DNA of 64,000 nt from Leifsonia psychrotolerans (GTDB taxonomy: Bacteria; Actinomycetota; Actinomycetes; Actinomycetales; Microbacteriaceae), in assembly GCF_013410665.1 (NCBI RefSeq), contig NZ_JACCFM010000001.1, forward strand, positions 3,756,246 through 3,820,245, written 5' to 3'. The position numbers were made by a program, and so were the translations under genes. The notes under the pieces are model-generated. The model had not been told where the DNA came from. It was given only the letters and a program-made list of their open reading frames with translations, and did not search any database. Positions 16,722 through 24,797 of this stretch are shown in pieces. The first letter of the stretch is position 1. The number at the start of each line of letters is the position of its first letter.

Positions 16722-17957
16722 ATGTCCCAGACCACCCTTCCCTCAGCACCCGTCGCGACTGCCTTCCCGTGGCTCGCGCTGCTCATCTTGTCGTCCACGG
16801 TGTTTCTGGCGATCAGCTCCGAAATGCTGCCGACCGGTTTGCTTCCCGAAATGAGCAGTGACTTCGGGGTGACCGAATCACAGATCGGCCTGCTGGTCAG
16901 CTGGTTCGCGTTCACGGTCGTGATCAGTTCCGCGCCGCTGACACACCTGACCCGTCGGTTCTCCCGGCACGGCCTCGTCGTGGCGGTGCTCTTCGCCTTC
17001 GCACTCAGCAACGTGATGTCGGCGTTTGCTCCGAGCTATGAGTTCGCCGTCGTCTCACGGGTGATCGGCGGGCTGGCGCACGGCCTGTTCTGGGCGGTCG
17101 TCGGCGCCTATGCCAGCTACCTGGTGCCGAAGGCGCAGATCGGCCGGGCCGTGTCGATCACGGTCGCCGGCGGAACACTGGCCTTTGTCTTCGGGGTGCC
17201 ACTCGGGACCGCGGCCGGCCAGGTCCTCGGCTGGCGTCTCTCCTTTATCGTCTTGGCCGGACTCATGCTGGTGGGCGCGCTTCTGGTCTGGCTGTTTCTC
17301 CCTCGGGTCAACCATGTGCGTCCGACAGCCGATGGTGCGGGTGCCGCGCTCACGAAGCCGACCGGGCTGCGCGGCGACCCCACGGTCTCGCCCGTTATTT
17401 TGATCTGCAGTATCACCGCACTGATCATGGTCGGCCACTACACGTTCTATACCTACATCGTGCCGTTCCTGACCGACGAAATGAACGTGGGTACCGCCGG
17501 CGTCGCCCCCTACCTGTTCGTTTTCGGCGTTGCCGGGGCGGTGAGCCTCGTGCTCGTGGGCACGATATTCGGGTCTCGCCCGCAGAGTGGTCTTGTCGCG
17601 GGAGTCGGGGCCTGCATCGTGAGCGTCACAGTGTTGGTGATGTTTCCTGAGAACGTCGTGGTGGCCTTCGTCGCCTTCGCGCTCTGGGGAATCGCTTTCG
17701 GTGTGATCCCGCCGCTGCTGCAGACCACCCTGCTGCACACCGCATCGCTGCAGTTCCGTGACGTGGGCAGCGCGATGTACACCACGGGCTTCAACGTGGG
17801 CATTGGCTCGGGCGCCCTGCTCGGCGCGCTTCTGGTCCGCCCGGCCGGCGTTATCGCTTTGCCGATTGTCAACGTGGGCATCCTCGTCGCCGCACTGCTG
17901 CTCATCCTCGTGAGTAACCGCGTGATTCGTCGACGCGCGCTGGCCGAGAGGGTTTAG
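16722..17957 (+). CDS. MFS transporter (AraJ/Cml-type, DHA1 family)
   Basis: 411 aa with twelve hydrophobic segments. The N-terminus carries SSEMLPTGLLPEMSSDFGVTESQIG, characteristic of the AraJ/SotB/chloramphenicol-efflux DHA1 subgroup (EMLPTGLLP). ARAJ-type loop TRRFSRHGLVVAV follows. Probable proton-driven export of sugars or small drugs; the substrate is not inferable. Its stop codon overlaps the stop of convergent nagA by 3 bp. Confidence 0.88.
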   Translation: MSQTTLPSAPVATAFPWLALLILSSTVFLAISSEMLPTGLLPEMSSDFGVTESQIGLLVSWFAFTVVISSAPLTHLTRRFSRHGLVVAVLFAFALSNVMSAFAPSYEFAVVSRVIGGLAHGLFWAVVGAYASYLVPKAQIGRAVSITVAGGTLAFVFGVPLGTAAGQVLGWRLSFIVLAGLMLVGALLVWLFLPRVNHVRPTADGAGAALTKPTGLRGDPTVSPVILICSITALIMVGHYTFYTYIVPFLTDEMNVGTAGVAPYLFVFGVAGAVSLVLVGTIFGSRPQSGLVAGVGACIVSVTVLVMFPENVVVAFVAFALWGIAFGVIPPLLQTTLLHTASLQFRDVGSAMYTTGFNVGIGSGALLGALLVRPAGVIALPIVNVGILVAALLLILVSNRVIRRRALAERV

Positions 17958-19117
17958 TACAAACGGATGCCGGCTCCGAAGACCGCCTCGACCTCGAAGT
18001 CGTCATTCAATAACACCGCGTCCGCGGCATAGCCGAGATCGAGTCTGCCGAGGTCGTGAGCACGCCCGATGGCGCGCGCCGGCGTCTCGGTGAGGGCCGT
18101 GACGGCCTCCTCGATTGAGAGTCCCACCTCGACGACCGCACGTCGCAATGCCCCATCGAGGGTGAGCGTCGAGCCCGCGATCGAGCCGCCGTCGCTCAGC
18201 CGGGCAACGCCATCCGTCACCGTGACGGCGAGCGTGCCGAGCATGTACGAACCGTCGGACGAGCCCGTCGCCGCCATCGCATCGGTGATCAGGGCGATGC
18301 GCCCGGGCGCCCCGGCAAAAGCGAGGCGAACGACTTCGGGATGCACGTGAACGCCGTCGTTGATGATCTCAAGGGTGACCGCGCTCGTGTGGGTGGCCGC
18401 CGCGACGGGGCCCGGAGCGCGATGGTGGATTCCGCGCATGCCGTTGAAGGCATGCGTCAGAATCGTGGCCCCTGATGCGAAGGCGCCGAGTGCGGTGTCG
18501 TAGTCGGTGGAGCTATGGCCGACGGCCACGGCGATGCCGGCTTCGGTCAGCGCCTGGATGGCCGCCGGTGCGCCGGGTAGCTCGGGGGCGAGGGTCACCT
18601 GCACGATGTGCCCGCGGCCGGCCTGGATCAGTCGCGCGATTGGAGCGGCATCCGGGGTGCGAAGCAGCGTCGGGTCGTGGGCTCCACGGTAGGTGTCATC
18701 GATGAAGGGGCCCTCGAGATGGGCACCGAGAATGAGCGGGTTCAGGTCTGCTTCGTCGGCGATCACGCTCAGCTGCGACTCGAGATCATCGATGCTGGCC
18801 GTGACGAGCGAGAGCACGACGCGCGTTGAACCGTGCTGGTGATGCACGGCGAGGGCGGTGCGGATGGCGTCGGCCCCCGCATCGAAGGCGACGCCGCCTG
18901 CGCCGTGGCAGTGAATATCGATGAAGCCCGGGGTGAGCCAGCGGCCGGCGGCGTCGATGACCGTGGTCTCGGCGGTGCGCAGCGTCGACCAGTCGGTCTC
19001 GCTGCCCGTGCCGACCATCGCGACGCGATCGCCGGAGAACGCCACGAAGGCGTCGGTGAGGGTGCGGCCGCCCGAGACCAGCCGGGCCGAGTGAATGAGC
19101 GTGTCGATGGCATTCAT
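17954..19117 (-). CDS. nagA: N-acetylglucosamine-6-phosphate deacetylase NagA
   Basis: 387 aa amidohydrolase. Metal and catalytic motifs are PGFIDIHCHGAGG (His69-x-His71), HLEGPF (Glu135), VGHSSTDY (His201), THAFNGM (His222), DGVHVHP and TDAMAATG (catalytic Asp279). It deacetylates GlcNAc-6-P (or GalNAc-6-P) to the amine and acetate. It is the last gene of a five-gene minus-strand operon and its ATG overlaps the DeoR stop by 4 nt. With the ketose-phosphate kinase and aldolase upstream, an AgaA-like role on GalNAc-6-P is possible. Confidence 0.93.
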   Translation of the reverse strand: MNAIDTLIHSARLVSGGRTLTDAFVAFSGDRVAMVGTGSETDWSTLRTAETTVIDAAGRWLTPGFIDIHCHGAGGVAFDAGADAIRTALAVHHQHGSTRVVLSLVTASIDDLESQLSVIADEADLNPLILGAHLEGPFIDDTYRGAHDPTLLRTPDAAPIARLIQAGRGHIVQVTLAPELPGAPAAIQALTEAGIAVAVGHSSTDYDTALGAFASGATILTHAFNGMRGIHHRAPGPVAAATHTSAVTLEIINDGVHVHPEVVRLAFAGAPGRIALITDAMAATGSSDGSYMLGTLAVTVTDGVARLSDGGSIAGSTLTLDGALRRAVVEVGLSIEEAVTALTETPARAIGRAHDLGRLDLGYAADAVLLNDDFEVEAVFGAGIRLY

Positions 19118-19902
19118 GAGGCGATGATCACCGTTGTTCCGTTGTCGTTGAACGCTGCGAGTTGTTCGGGAGTGATGCCCTGATCGGTGATCAGGGTACT
19201 GAAGAGCGTCGGTCCGCCAATGCGCGCGAACGCCGTGACACCAATCTTGGTCGAGTCAGCGACGACGATGGCGCGGCTCGCGCGGCTGGCCATGAGCAGA
19301 TTGACTGCGGCCTCCTGCTCATCATGCACCGTCGCTCCCACCAGCGGGTCGACGCCGTTCACGCCGATGAACGCGATGTCGAGGGTGATCTTTTCGAGCA
19401 CCACATCACTGTACGGGCCGACGAGTTCGTAGGAGCGCGGATGCACGACGCCGCCGGTGACGACGGTCTTGATCTGGGGGCGCATCGCCAGCTGGGCCGC
19501 GATGTTGATGGCGTTCGTGACAACCGTGAGATTCGGATTCGGCGAGGCCGCCATGATGTCGGCGCGGGCGCAGAGCACCGAGGCGATCGACGTGCTCGTG
19601 GTTCCGCCACACAGCCCGATCACTGCGCCGCGCTCGACGAGGGCGCTCGCAGCGAGAGCGATCTGCTGCTTCTGTGGCGCGTTCTGCTCTCGTTTATAGC
19701 GCAGAGGCAGATCGTAGGCGACCGATTGCCCCGTCGCGCCGCCCCGGGTGCGGGTGAGCAGCTGCTGCTCGGCCAACGTGTCGAGGTCACGGCGTGCCGT
19801 GGCCGCCGAGACGTGAAGTGTGCTGATGATGTCTTCGACCTCGATCTGACCGGTCTCGGCGATCATTGCAAGAACCGCGGCGAGGCGCTCCGAGCGGTTC
19901 AC
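19114..19902 (-). CDS. DeoR-family transcriptional regulator
   Basis: 262 aa. The N-terminal HTH reads RLAAVLAMIAETGQIEVEDI then HVSAATARRDLDTLAEQQLL. The C-terminal DeoRC sugar-phosphate sensor domain includes GLCGGTTSTSIASVL, VVTNAINIA and IAFIGVNGVD. It sits between the aldolase and nagA in the operon, so it probably autoregulates the cluster in response to a phosphosugar. The palindrome at 22810-22829 upstream of the operon is a candidate binding site. Confidence 0.9.
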   Translation of the reverse strand: MNRSERLAAVLAMIAETGQIEVEDIISTLHVSAATARRDLDTLAEQQLLTRTRGGATGQSVAYDLPLRYKREQNAPQKQQIALAASALVERGAVIGLCGGTTSTSIASVLCARADIMAASPNPNLTVVTNAINIAAQLAMRPQIKTVVTGGVVHPRSYELVGPYSDVVLEKITLDIAFIGVNGVDPLVGATVHDEQEAAVNLLMASRASRAIVVADSTKIGVTAFARIGGPTLFSTLITDQGITPEQLAAFNDNGTTVIIAS

Positions 19903-20756
19903 CGCTGATCCGCCGCGACGTCGAGCAGAGCGAACAGGGTGAGCAACCGGGCGGCTTCGGCGGCGACGGCCTCGCGTCCGGCTGCCAGATATTTGCGGGA
20001 GTCGACAACGGTCGGGTGTGCGGCCAGGTAGTCGCGGATGGCCGCGGTGAAGAACCCGTTGAGGTGTGTCGAGACGTTGATCTTGGTCATGCCGGCCCTG
20101 ATCGCGGCCACCAGGTGCGTGTCGGCGACACCCGACGAACCGTGCAGCACGAGGGGCACCGGCAGCGCCGCGTGGAGCTGACCGATCAGCTCCAGGTCGA
20201 CGGCCGCGACGCGCTCGGTCATCGCATGGGACGACCCGACGGCGACGGCCAGAGCGTCGACCCCGGTCGCCGTCACGAACGAGACGGCCTCGGCGGGGTC
20301 GGTACGCACGCCGGGAGCGTGGGCGCCATCCTTCCCGCCGACCTTGCCGAGTTCGGCTTCGACGAACACCCCGGCCGAATGGGCGTAGGCGGTGACGCGC
20401 ACCGTCGCCGCAACATTTTCGGCGTAGGGCAGGTGTGCGCCGTCGTACATGACCGAGCCGAAACCGAGATCGACGGCTTCGATGGCGAGCTGCTCGTCTT
20501 CGGCGTGATCAAGATGAACGGCAACGGGCACGGATGCCGCCCGCGCCAGCTCGAGAGTGGCCAACGCGATCGGGGCCAGGGCTCCGTGATAGCGCGCGCA
20601 GTTCTCGGAGATCTGCAGGATCACCGGCAGATTCGCGCGCTCGGCGCCGGCGACGAGGGCCTCGGCGGTTTCGAGGTGGATGACGTTGAAGGCGCCGAGG
20701 CCGGTTCCGGCTGCGGCGGCTGCCTGCATGAGGGTGCGCGTGGGGGTGAGCGTCAT
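19899..20756 (-). CDS. Class II aldolase, tagatose/fructose-bisphosphate (GatY/KbaY/FbaA-like)
   Basis: 285 aa. Class II aldolase motifs are GAFNVIHLETAEALVAGAE near residue 20, HLDHAED near 83 (zinc His), SVMYDGAHLPYAENV, VEAELGKVGGKDG, and HGSSGVADTHLVAAIRAGMTKINVST with another zinc His. The DGAHLP/ELGKVGG pattern is like GatY/KbaY. It should cleave tagatose-1,6-bisphosphate or fructose-1,6-bisphosphate to DHAP and glyceraldehyde-3-P. The ATG at 20756 has GGAGA upstream and overlaps the kinase stop by 4 nt; a longer upstream frame is inside the kinase gene. Confidence 0.87.
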   Translation of the reverse strand: MTLTPTRTLMQAAAAAGTGLGAFNVIHLETAEALVAGAERANLPVILQISENCARYHGALAPIALATLELARAASVPVAVHLDHAEDEQLAIEAVDLGFGSVMYDGAHLPYAENVAATVRVTAYAHSAGVFVEAELGKVGGKDGAHAPGVRTDPAEAVSFVTATGVDALAVAVGSSHAMTERVAAVDLELIGQLHAALPVPLVLHGSSGVADTHLVAAIRAGMTKINVSTHLNGFFTAAIRDYLAAHPTVVDSRKYLAAGREAVAAEAARLLTLFALLDVAADQR

Positions 20757-21805
20757 CGGTTCTCCAATGTGGTGTGAGTGGTGCTGGGGGCGGCGTCGGA
20801 TGCTTCGGCTGCGGCCGGCATGGAGGGGGCCAGACGGTCGACGATCAGCTGGGCAGCCAGCGACGGGTGTTCGGCGGAGATTTCGCCGGCGAGCGGCATG
20901 AGAACGGCGGCCGCCGACCACGCCGTGGCGGTGCGCAACACGGCTTCGGCATCAATTCGGTGGCGCTCGACCGGACGGCCCCCGACCGGGAGCCCGAGGC
21001 GCTGATCGGCCTGCCTCGCGGTGGCCAGCTGCACCGCGGCCGCGGCAACGGCCGCATCGCCGGCCCCCGTCGGGTTGCCAGTCAAGGCGACGGGGAGGCG
21101 CGCGCGCCACGGGCGGGAATCGTCGGCCGAAACGGCCAGCATTCCCTTCTCGCCGAGCGAGACGAGCACCAGGTGGGCGCCGAGCGTCACCAGCGTGTGG
21201 GCGGCCGCGACGGGGTCATCCTCGCCAGTGGCCTCCTGCAACTCCTGCCGGTTCGGCTTCAGAACCGTGGCGCCGGCGGCTGCTGCGGCCAGCAGCGCCG
21301 GGCCCGAGGTGTCAACGACAGTCGGAACGGCGAGCGCATGGGCGAGTGCGACAAGGTGGGGAATGAACGCGGCGTCGGCACCGCTCGGTAGGCTGCCGGA
21401 GATGACCAGACAGTGGGCGTTGGGCAGGGCGGATGCGACGGCATCCGTCAACGCCTGCCATTCGGCCGGAGTGTGGTTCTCGCCGAATTCGTTGAAAATG
21501 CTGGTTTGGTTGTGGCCGGTGTCAACGAAGGCGACGGTGCGTCGCGTTGTCGCCTGAACCGGAACCATCAGGTGGGGAATGCGGCTCTGCACGAGGTCAT
21601 CGGTGAGTTCGAGGCCGGACGGACCCCCCGTGGGTGTGATCGCGAGAACCGGTTGGCCCTGCTGATGCACGACGCGTGCGACGTTCAGGCCCTTGCCGCC
21701 TGCGCGCACGGCGGCCGGTGCGACCCGGTGGGTATCGCCGAGACGTACCTCGTCGAGAGTGTAGGTGAGGTCTAGCGCCGGGTTCGGTGTGACGGTGATG
21801 ATCAT
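20753..21805 (-). CDS. PfkB-family ketose-phosphate kinase (1-phosphofructokinase / tagatose-6-phosphate kinase type)
   Basis: 350 aa. The N-terminus MIITVTPNPALDLTYTLDEV and RAGGKGLNVARVVHQQG (PfkB signature 1) are typical of FruK/LacC. VISGSLPSGADAAFIPHL and the C-terminal NPTGAGDAAVAA (signature 2 with the catalytic Asp) complete the fold. There is an atypical insertion after signature 2 and an Ala/Thr-rich tail. Paired with the aldolase directly downstream, it most likely phosphorylates tagatose-6-P or fructose-1/6-P to the bisphosphate. Confidence 0.87.
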   Translation of the reverse strand: MIITVTPNPALDLTYTLDEVRLGDTHRVAPAAVRAGGKGLNVARVVHQQGQPVLAITPTGGPSGLELTDDLVQSRIPHLMVPVQATTRRTVAFVDTGHNQTSIFNEFGENHTPAEWQALTDAVASALPNAHCLVISGSLPSGADAAFIPHLVALAHALAVPTVVDTSGPALLAAAAAGATVLKPNRQELQEATGEDDPVAAAHTLVTLGAHLVLVSLGEKGMLAVSADDSRPWRARLPVALTGNPTGAGDAAVAAAAVQLATARQADQRLGLPVGGRPVERHRIDAEAVLRTATAWSAAAVLMPLAGEISAEHPSLAAQLIVDRLAPSMPAAAEASDAAPSTTHTTLENR

Positions 21806-22770
21806 GCGTGAACGTCCGTTCGGATGAGCTTCGCGTCGAGCAGGTCGCGCGCCCGCAGCGCGGCGCCGAGCAGTCCGGCATTTTCACCGAGCATCGCCGG
21901 CAACAGCACGGGGCGCCGATGAAAACTGAGCAGGGCATCCACGCGCTCACGCAGTGGCACGACGAGGGCGTCACCGGCCTGGGCGAGGCCGCCACCGATG
22001 ACGATGGCTTCCGGCGCCAGAATTGCCGCGAGCTGCGCGATGCTCACGGCGAGGGCATCCAGGGCTTCGTTCCAGACGGCGGCGGCATCCGGGTCTCCGC
22101 TGTGCGAACGCAGAAGAACATCGCGTGCGCCATCGGGCTTGATTCCCGTGCGATCGTGGTATCGCCGCGCGATGGCACCGGCCGACGCGATGGCCTCGAG
22201 GCACCCTCGGGAGCCGCAGACGCAGACCGGGCCCAGCGGATCGACGATGGCGTGACCGATCTCGCCGGCAAAGCCACCGGCCGAGTAGGCGTGACCGTCG
22301 ATGAAGAGTGAACCGGCAATGCCCGTGCCGATGACGAGTACGACGAGGTTCTGGTAGCCGCGGCCGGCCCCCAGCCGGAACTCGGCCTCGCCGGCCGCCC
22401 GCACGTCATGCGAGAACGTGGTGGGCAGCCGCAGCAGGTCCTGGGCGAGTTGCGTGAAGGGAATATTCGACCAGTGCAGATTGGCTGAGAGTACACCGAT
22501 TCCCCGATCATCATCGACGAGACCCGGCGCCAGCATCCCGAGTGCGTGCGGGGGCACGTCGGGAAAGTCGGTGGCGAACTGCATCCGGAGTTCGCGCACC
22601 CGGTGGAGCACGGCGTCGGCCGTTCCTGTGCCGCAGAGCGGAGTCGGTGTGCGACTGAGCCCGAGCATGGTTCCCGTCGAATCAAACAGCGCCGCTTTGG
22701 TGTCGGTTCCACCCACGTCGATCGCGAGCACGGCTTGCCCGGGACCCAGCGGCAGTGCGGTCGTGGTCAT
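21802..22770 (-). CDS. ROK-family sugar kinase (N-acetylhexosamine kinase candidate)
   Basis: 322 aa. It has the N-terminal ATP-binding phosphate loop LAIDVGGTDTKAALFDSTG, VIGTGIAGSLFIDG in the middle, and the ROK zinc motif CVCGSRGCLE near residue 180. There is no HTH before the kinase domain, so it is a kinase and not a NagC-like repressor. It is first in the operon with NagA, suggesting phosphorylation of GlcNAc, GalNAc or ManNAc at O6. All downstream genes overlap by 4 nt. Confidence 0.88.
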   Translation of the reverse strand: MTTTALPLGPGQAVLAIDVGGTDTKAALFDSTGTMLGLSRTPTPLCGTGTADAVLHRVRELRMQFATDFPDVPPHALGMLAPGLVDDDRGIGVLSANLHWSNIPFTQLAQDLLRLPTTFSHDVRAAGEAEFRLGAGRGYQNLVVLVIGTGIAGSLFIDGHAYSAGGFAGEIGHAIVDPLGPVCVCGSRGCLEAIASAGAIARRYHDRTGIKPDGARDVLLRSHSGDPDAAAVWNEALDALAVSIAQLAAILAPEAIVIGGGLAQAGDALVVPLRERVDALLSFHRRPVLLPAMLGENAGLLGAALRARDLLDAKLIRTDVHA

Positions 22771-22809
22771 CGGATGCTCCTCACCAGGTGCACGCGCACC
22801 ACCACATTC

Positions 22810-22829
22810 AACGATTGATTGTGATCGTT
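22810..22829. promoter_or_regulatory. Palindrome upstream of the ROK-nagA operon
   Basis: AACGAT (22810-22815) and ATCGTT (22824-22829) form a perfect inverted repeat around an 8-bp AT-rich centre, about 40 bp before the ROK gene start. The position fits a DeoR-family operator. No experimental support; inferred from symmetry and position. Confidence 0.4.
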
Positions 22830-23001
22830 ACGGGTGCAAAGTAATCATTTCAGGGCTGATATTTGAGTGTAAAGGGTCAGAACAGCGCACGCTCGCACCG
22901 GCGAGCGAAGAATTCGGGTGTGCGCACAGGGTTTCGCGAACGCGGCAACGAGCGTACGGTGACGCCAAGCGCTGCCTCGCCCCGAGCATCCGGAGAAGTC
23001 A

Positions 23002-24717
23002 ATGACGACGACACAACAATCGGCTCCCTCGATCGACAACTCGCCACGATTGTCGTCGGGCGCTGAGCGTAAGGGCAATATTCTGGTGCGGTGGGTCACC
23101 TCCACCGACCACAAGGTGATCGGCTACCTGTATCTGATCACGTCCTTCGTGTACTTCTGCATCGGCGGCGTGATGGCCCTCGTGATGCGGGCGCAATTGT
23201 TCGCGCCGGGCCTCAAGGTGGTTCAGACGACCGAGCAGTACAACCAACTCTTCACCATGCACGGCACGATCATGCTTCTGATGTTCGCCACCCCGTTGTT
23301 CTTCGGGTTTGCCAACGCCCTCATGCCACTGCAGATCGGCGCACCCGATGTGGCCTTCCCTCGGCTGAACGCCTTCTCCTACTGGTTGTTCAACTTCGGT
23401 AGCCTGATTGCCGTGGCCGGCTTCCTCACCCCGCAGGGTGCGGCATCCTTCGGCTGGTTCGCCTACCAGCCCTTGGCCAGCACCACCTTCTCGCCGGGCG
23501 CCGGCGGAAATCTCTGGATGGTGGGTCTCGGACTCTCCGGCTTCGGCACGATCCTCGGTGGCGTGAACATCATTACAACCGTCATCACGATGCGGGCACC
23601 GGGCATGACCATGTTCCGCATGCCGATCTTCACCTGGAACGTCATGATCACCTCGATCATGGTGCTGATGGCGTTCCCGGTTTTGGCTGCGGCGCTTCTC
23701 GCCGCTGCCGGCGACCGCATCTTCAACATGCATATCTACGACGCCGCTACCGGCGGGGCCATTCTCTGGCAGCACCTGTTCTGGTTTTTTGGCCACCCCG
23801 AGGTGTACATCATTGCGTTGCCGTTCTTCGGTATCGTCACCGAAGTCTTTCCGGTGTTCAGTCGCAAACCGGTCTTCGGATACAAGACCCTGATCTATGC
23901 GACCATTTCGATCGCCGCACTGTCGATGACGGTCTGGGCCCACCACATGTTCGTCACCGGTTCGGTGCTGCTGCCGTTCTTCTCGCTGATGTCGATGCTC
24001 ATCGCGGTGCCCACCGGAGTGAAGATCTTCAATTGGATCGGCACCATGTGGCGGGGGTCGCTGACCTTTGAAACGCCAATGCTCTGGGCGGTCGGTTTTT
24101 TGGTCACATTCACCTTCGGCGGTCTGACCGGCGTGATTCTGGCCTCGCCGCCGCTTGACTTCCACGTCTCTGACACGTACTTCGTGGTGGCACACTTCCA
24201 CTACGTGGTGTTCGGTACCGTCGTCTTCGCCATGTTCAGCGGCTTCTACTTCTGGTGGCCCAAATGGACCGGAAAGATGCTCAACGAAAGGCTGGGCAAG
24301 TGGCATTTCTGGATGCTGTTCATCGGCTTCCACACCACATTCCTGATTCAGCACTGGCTCGGTGTGAACGGTATGCCGCGTCGCTACGCGACCTATTCGC
24401 CCGAAGACGGCTTCACCTGGATGAACGAGCTCTCCTCGATCGGCGCCATGATTCTCGGTTTGTCGATGGTTCCGTTCTTCTTCAACGTCTACCTCACCGC
24501 GCGCACAGCCCCGAATGTCACGGTGAACGACCCGTGGGGGTACGGTTCATCGCTTGAGTGGGCGACGTCGTGCCCGCCGCCGCGTCACAATTTCACGTCG
24601 ATTCCCCGCATCCGCTCCGAGCGCCCCGCGTTTGAATTGAACCATCCGGAGGTTGCCGTGAGCGTGGGGATCGGGCCTGGCAAAGATGCCCCGGATGCGC
24701 CGAGTGCGGAGTTCTGA
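23002..24717 (+). CDS. ctaD: Cytochrome c oxidase subunit I CtaD (aa3 type)
   Basis: 571 aa, twelve TM segments. Haem and copper ligands appear in [12 protein letters not shown] (haem a His), [14 protein letters not shown] (CuB His with cross-linked Tyr), WAHHMFVTG (two CuB His) and [16 protein letters not shown] (haem His pair). It reduces O2 to water and pumps protons. ATG at 23002 follows CCGGAGAAG. Subunits II and III (ctaC, ctaE) are not adjacent, so this is an unlinked copy. The last 60 residues are hydrophilic and poorly conserved. Confidence 0.96.
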   Translation: MTTTQQSAPSIDNSPRLSSGAERKGNILVRWVTSTDHKVIGYLYLITSFVYFCIGGVMALVMRAQLFAPGLKVVQTTEQYNQLFTMHGTIMLLMFATPLFFGFANALMPLQIGAPDVAFPRLNAFSYWLFNFGSLIAVAGFLTPQGAASFGWFAYQPLASTTFSPGAGGNLWMVGLGLSGFGTILGGVNIITTVITMRAPGMTMFRMPIFTWNVMITSIMVLMAFPVLAAALLAAAGDRIFNMHIYDAATGGAILWQHLFWFFGHPEVYIIALPFFGIVTEVFPVFSRKPVFGYKTLIYATISIAALSMTVWAHHMFVTGSVLLPFFSLMSMLIAVPTGVKIFNWIGTMWRGSLTFETPMLWAVGFLVTFTFGGLTGVILASPPLDFHVSDTYFVVAHFHYVVFGTVVFAMFSGFYFWWPKWTGKMLNERLGKWHFWMLFIGFHTTFLIQHWLGVNGMPRRYATYSPEDGFTWMNELSSIGAMILGLSMVPFFFNVYLTARTAPNVTVNDPWGYGSSLEWATSCPPPRHNFTSIPRIRSERPAFELNHPEVAVSVGIGPGKDAPDAPSAEF

Positions 24718-24797
24718 CTGAGTTCCGGCTCGGGCCGAGGCCGAAGGCACCCGGTAGAATGCTTTTACACTCTGACTGAACTCAGCCGGGAGGCCGC

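Noticed and set aside
22999..24354. A 451-codon minus-strand frame opposite ctaD
   Set aside because: Rich in His, Glu, Gly and Arg as expected from the complement of a TM protein gene; no motif.
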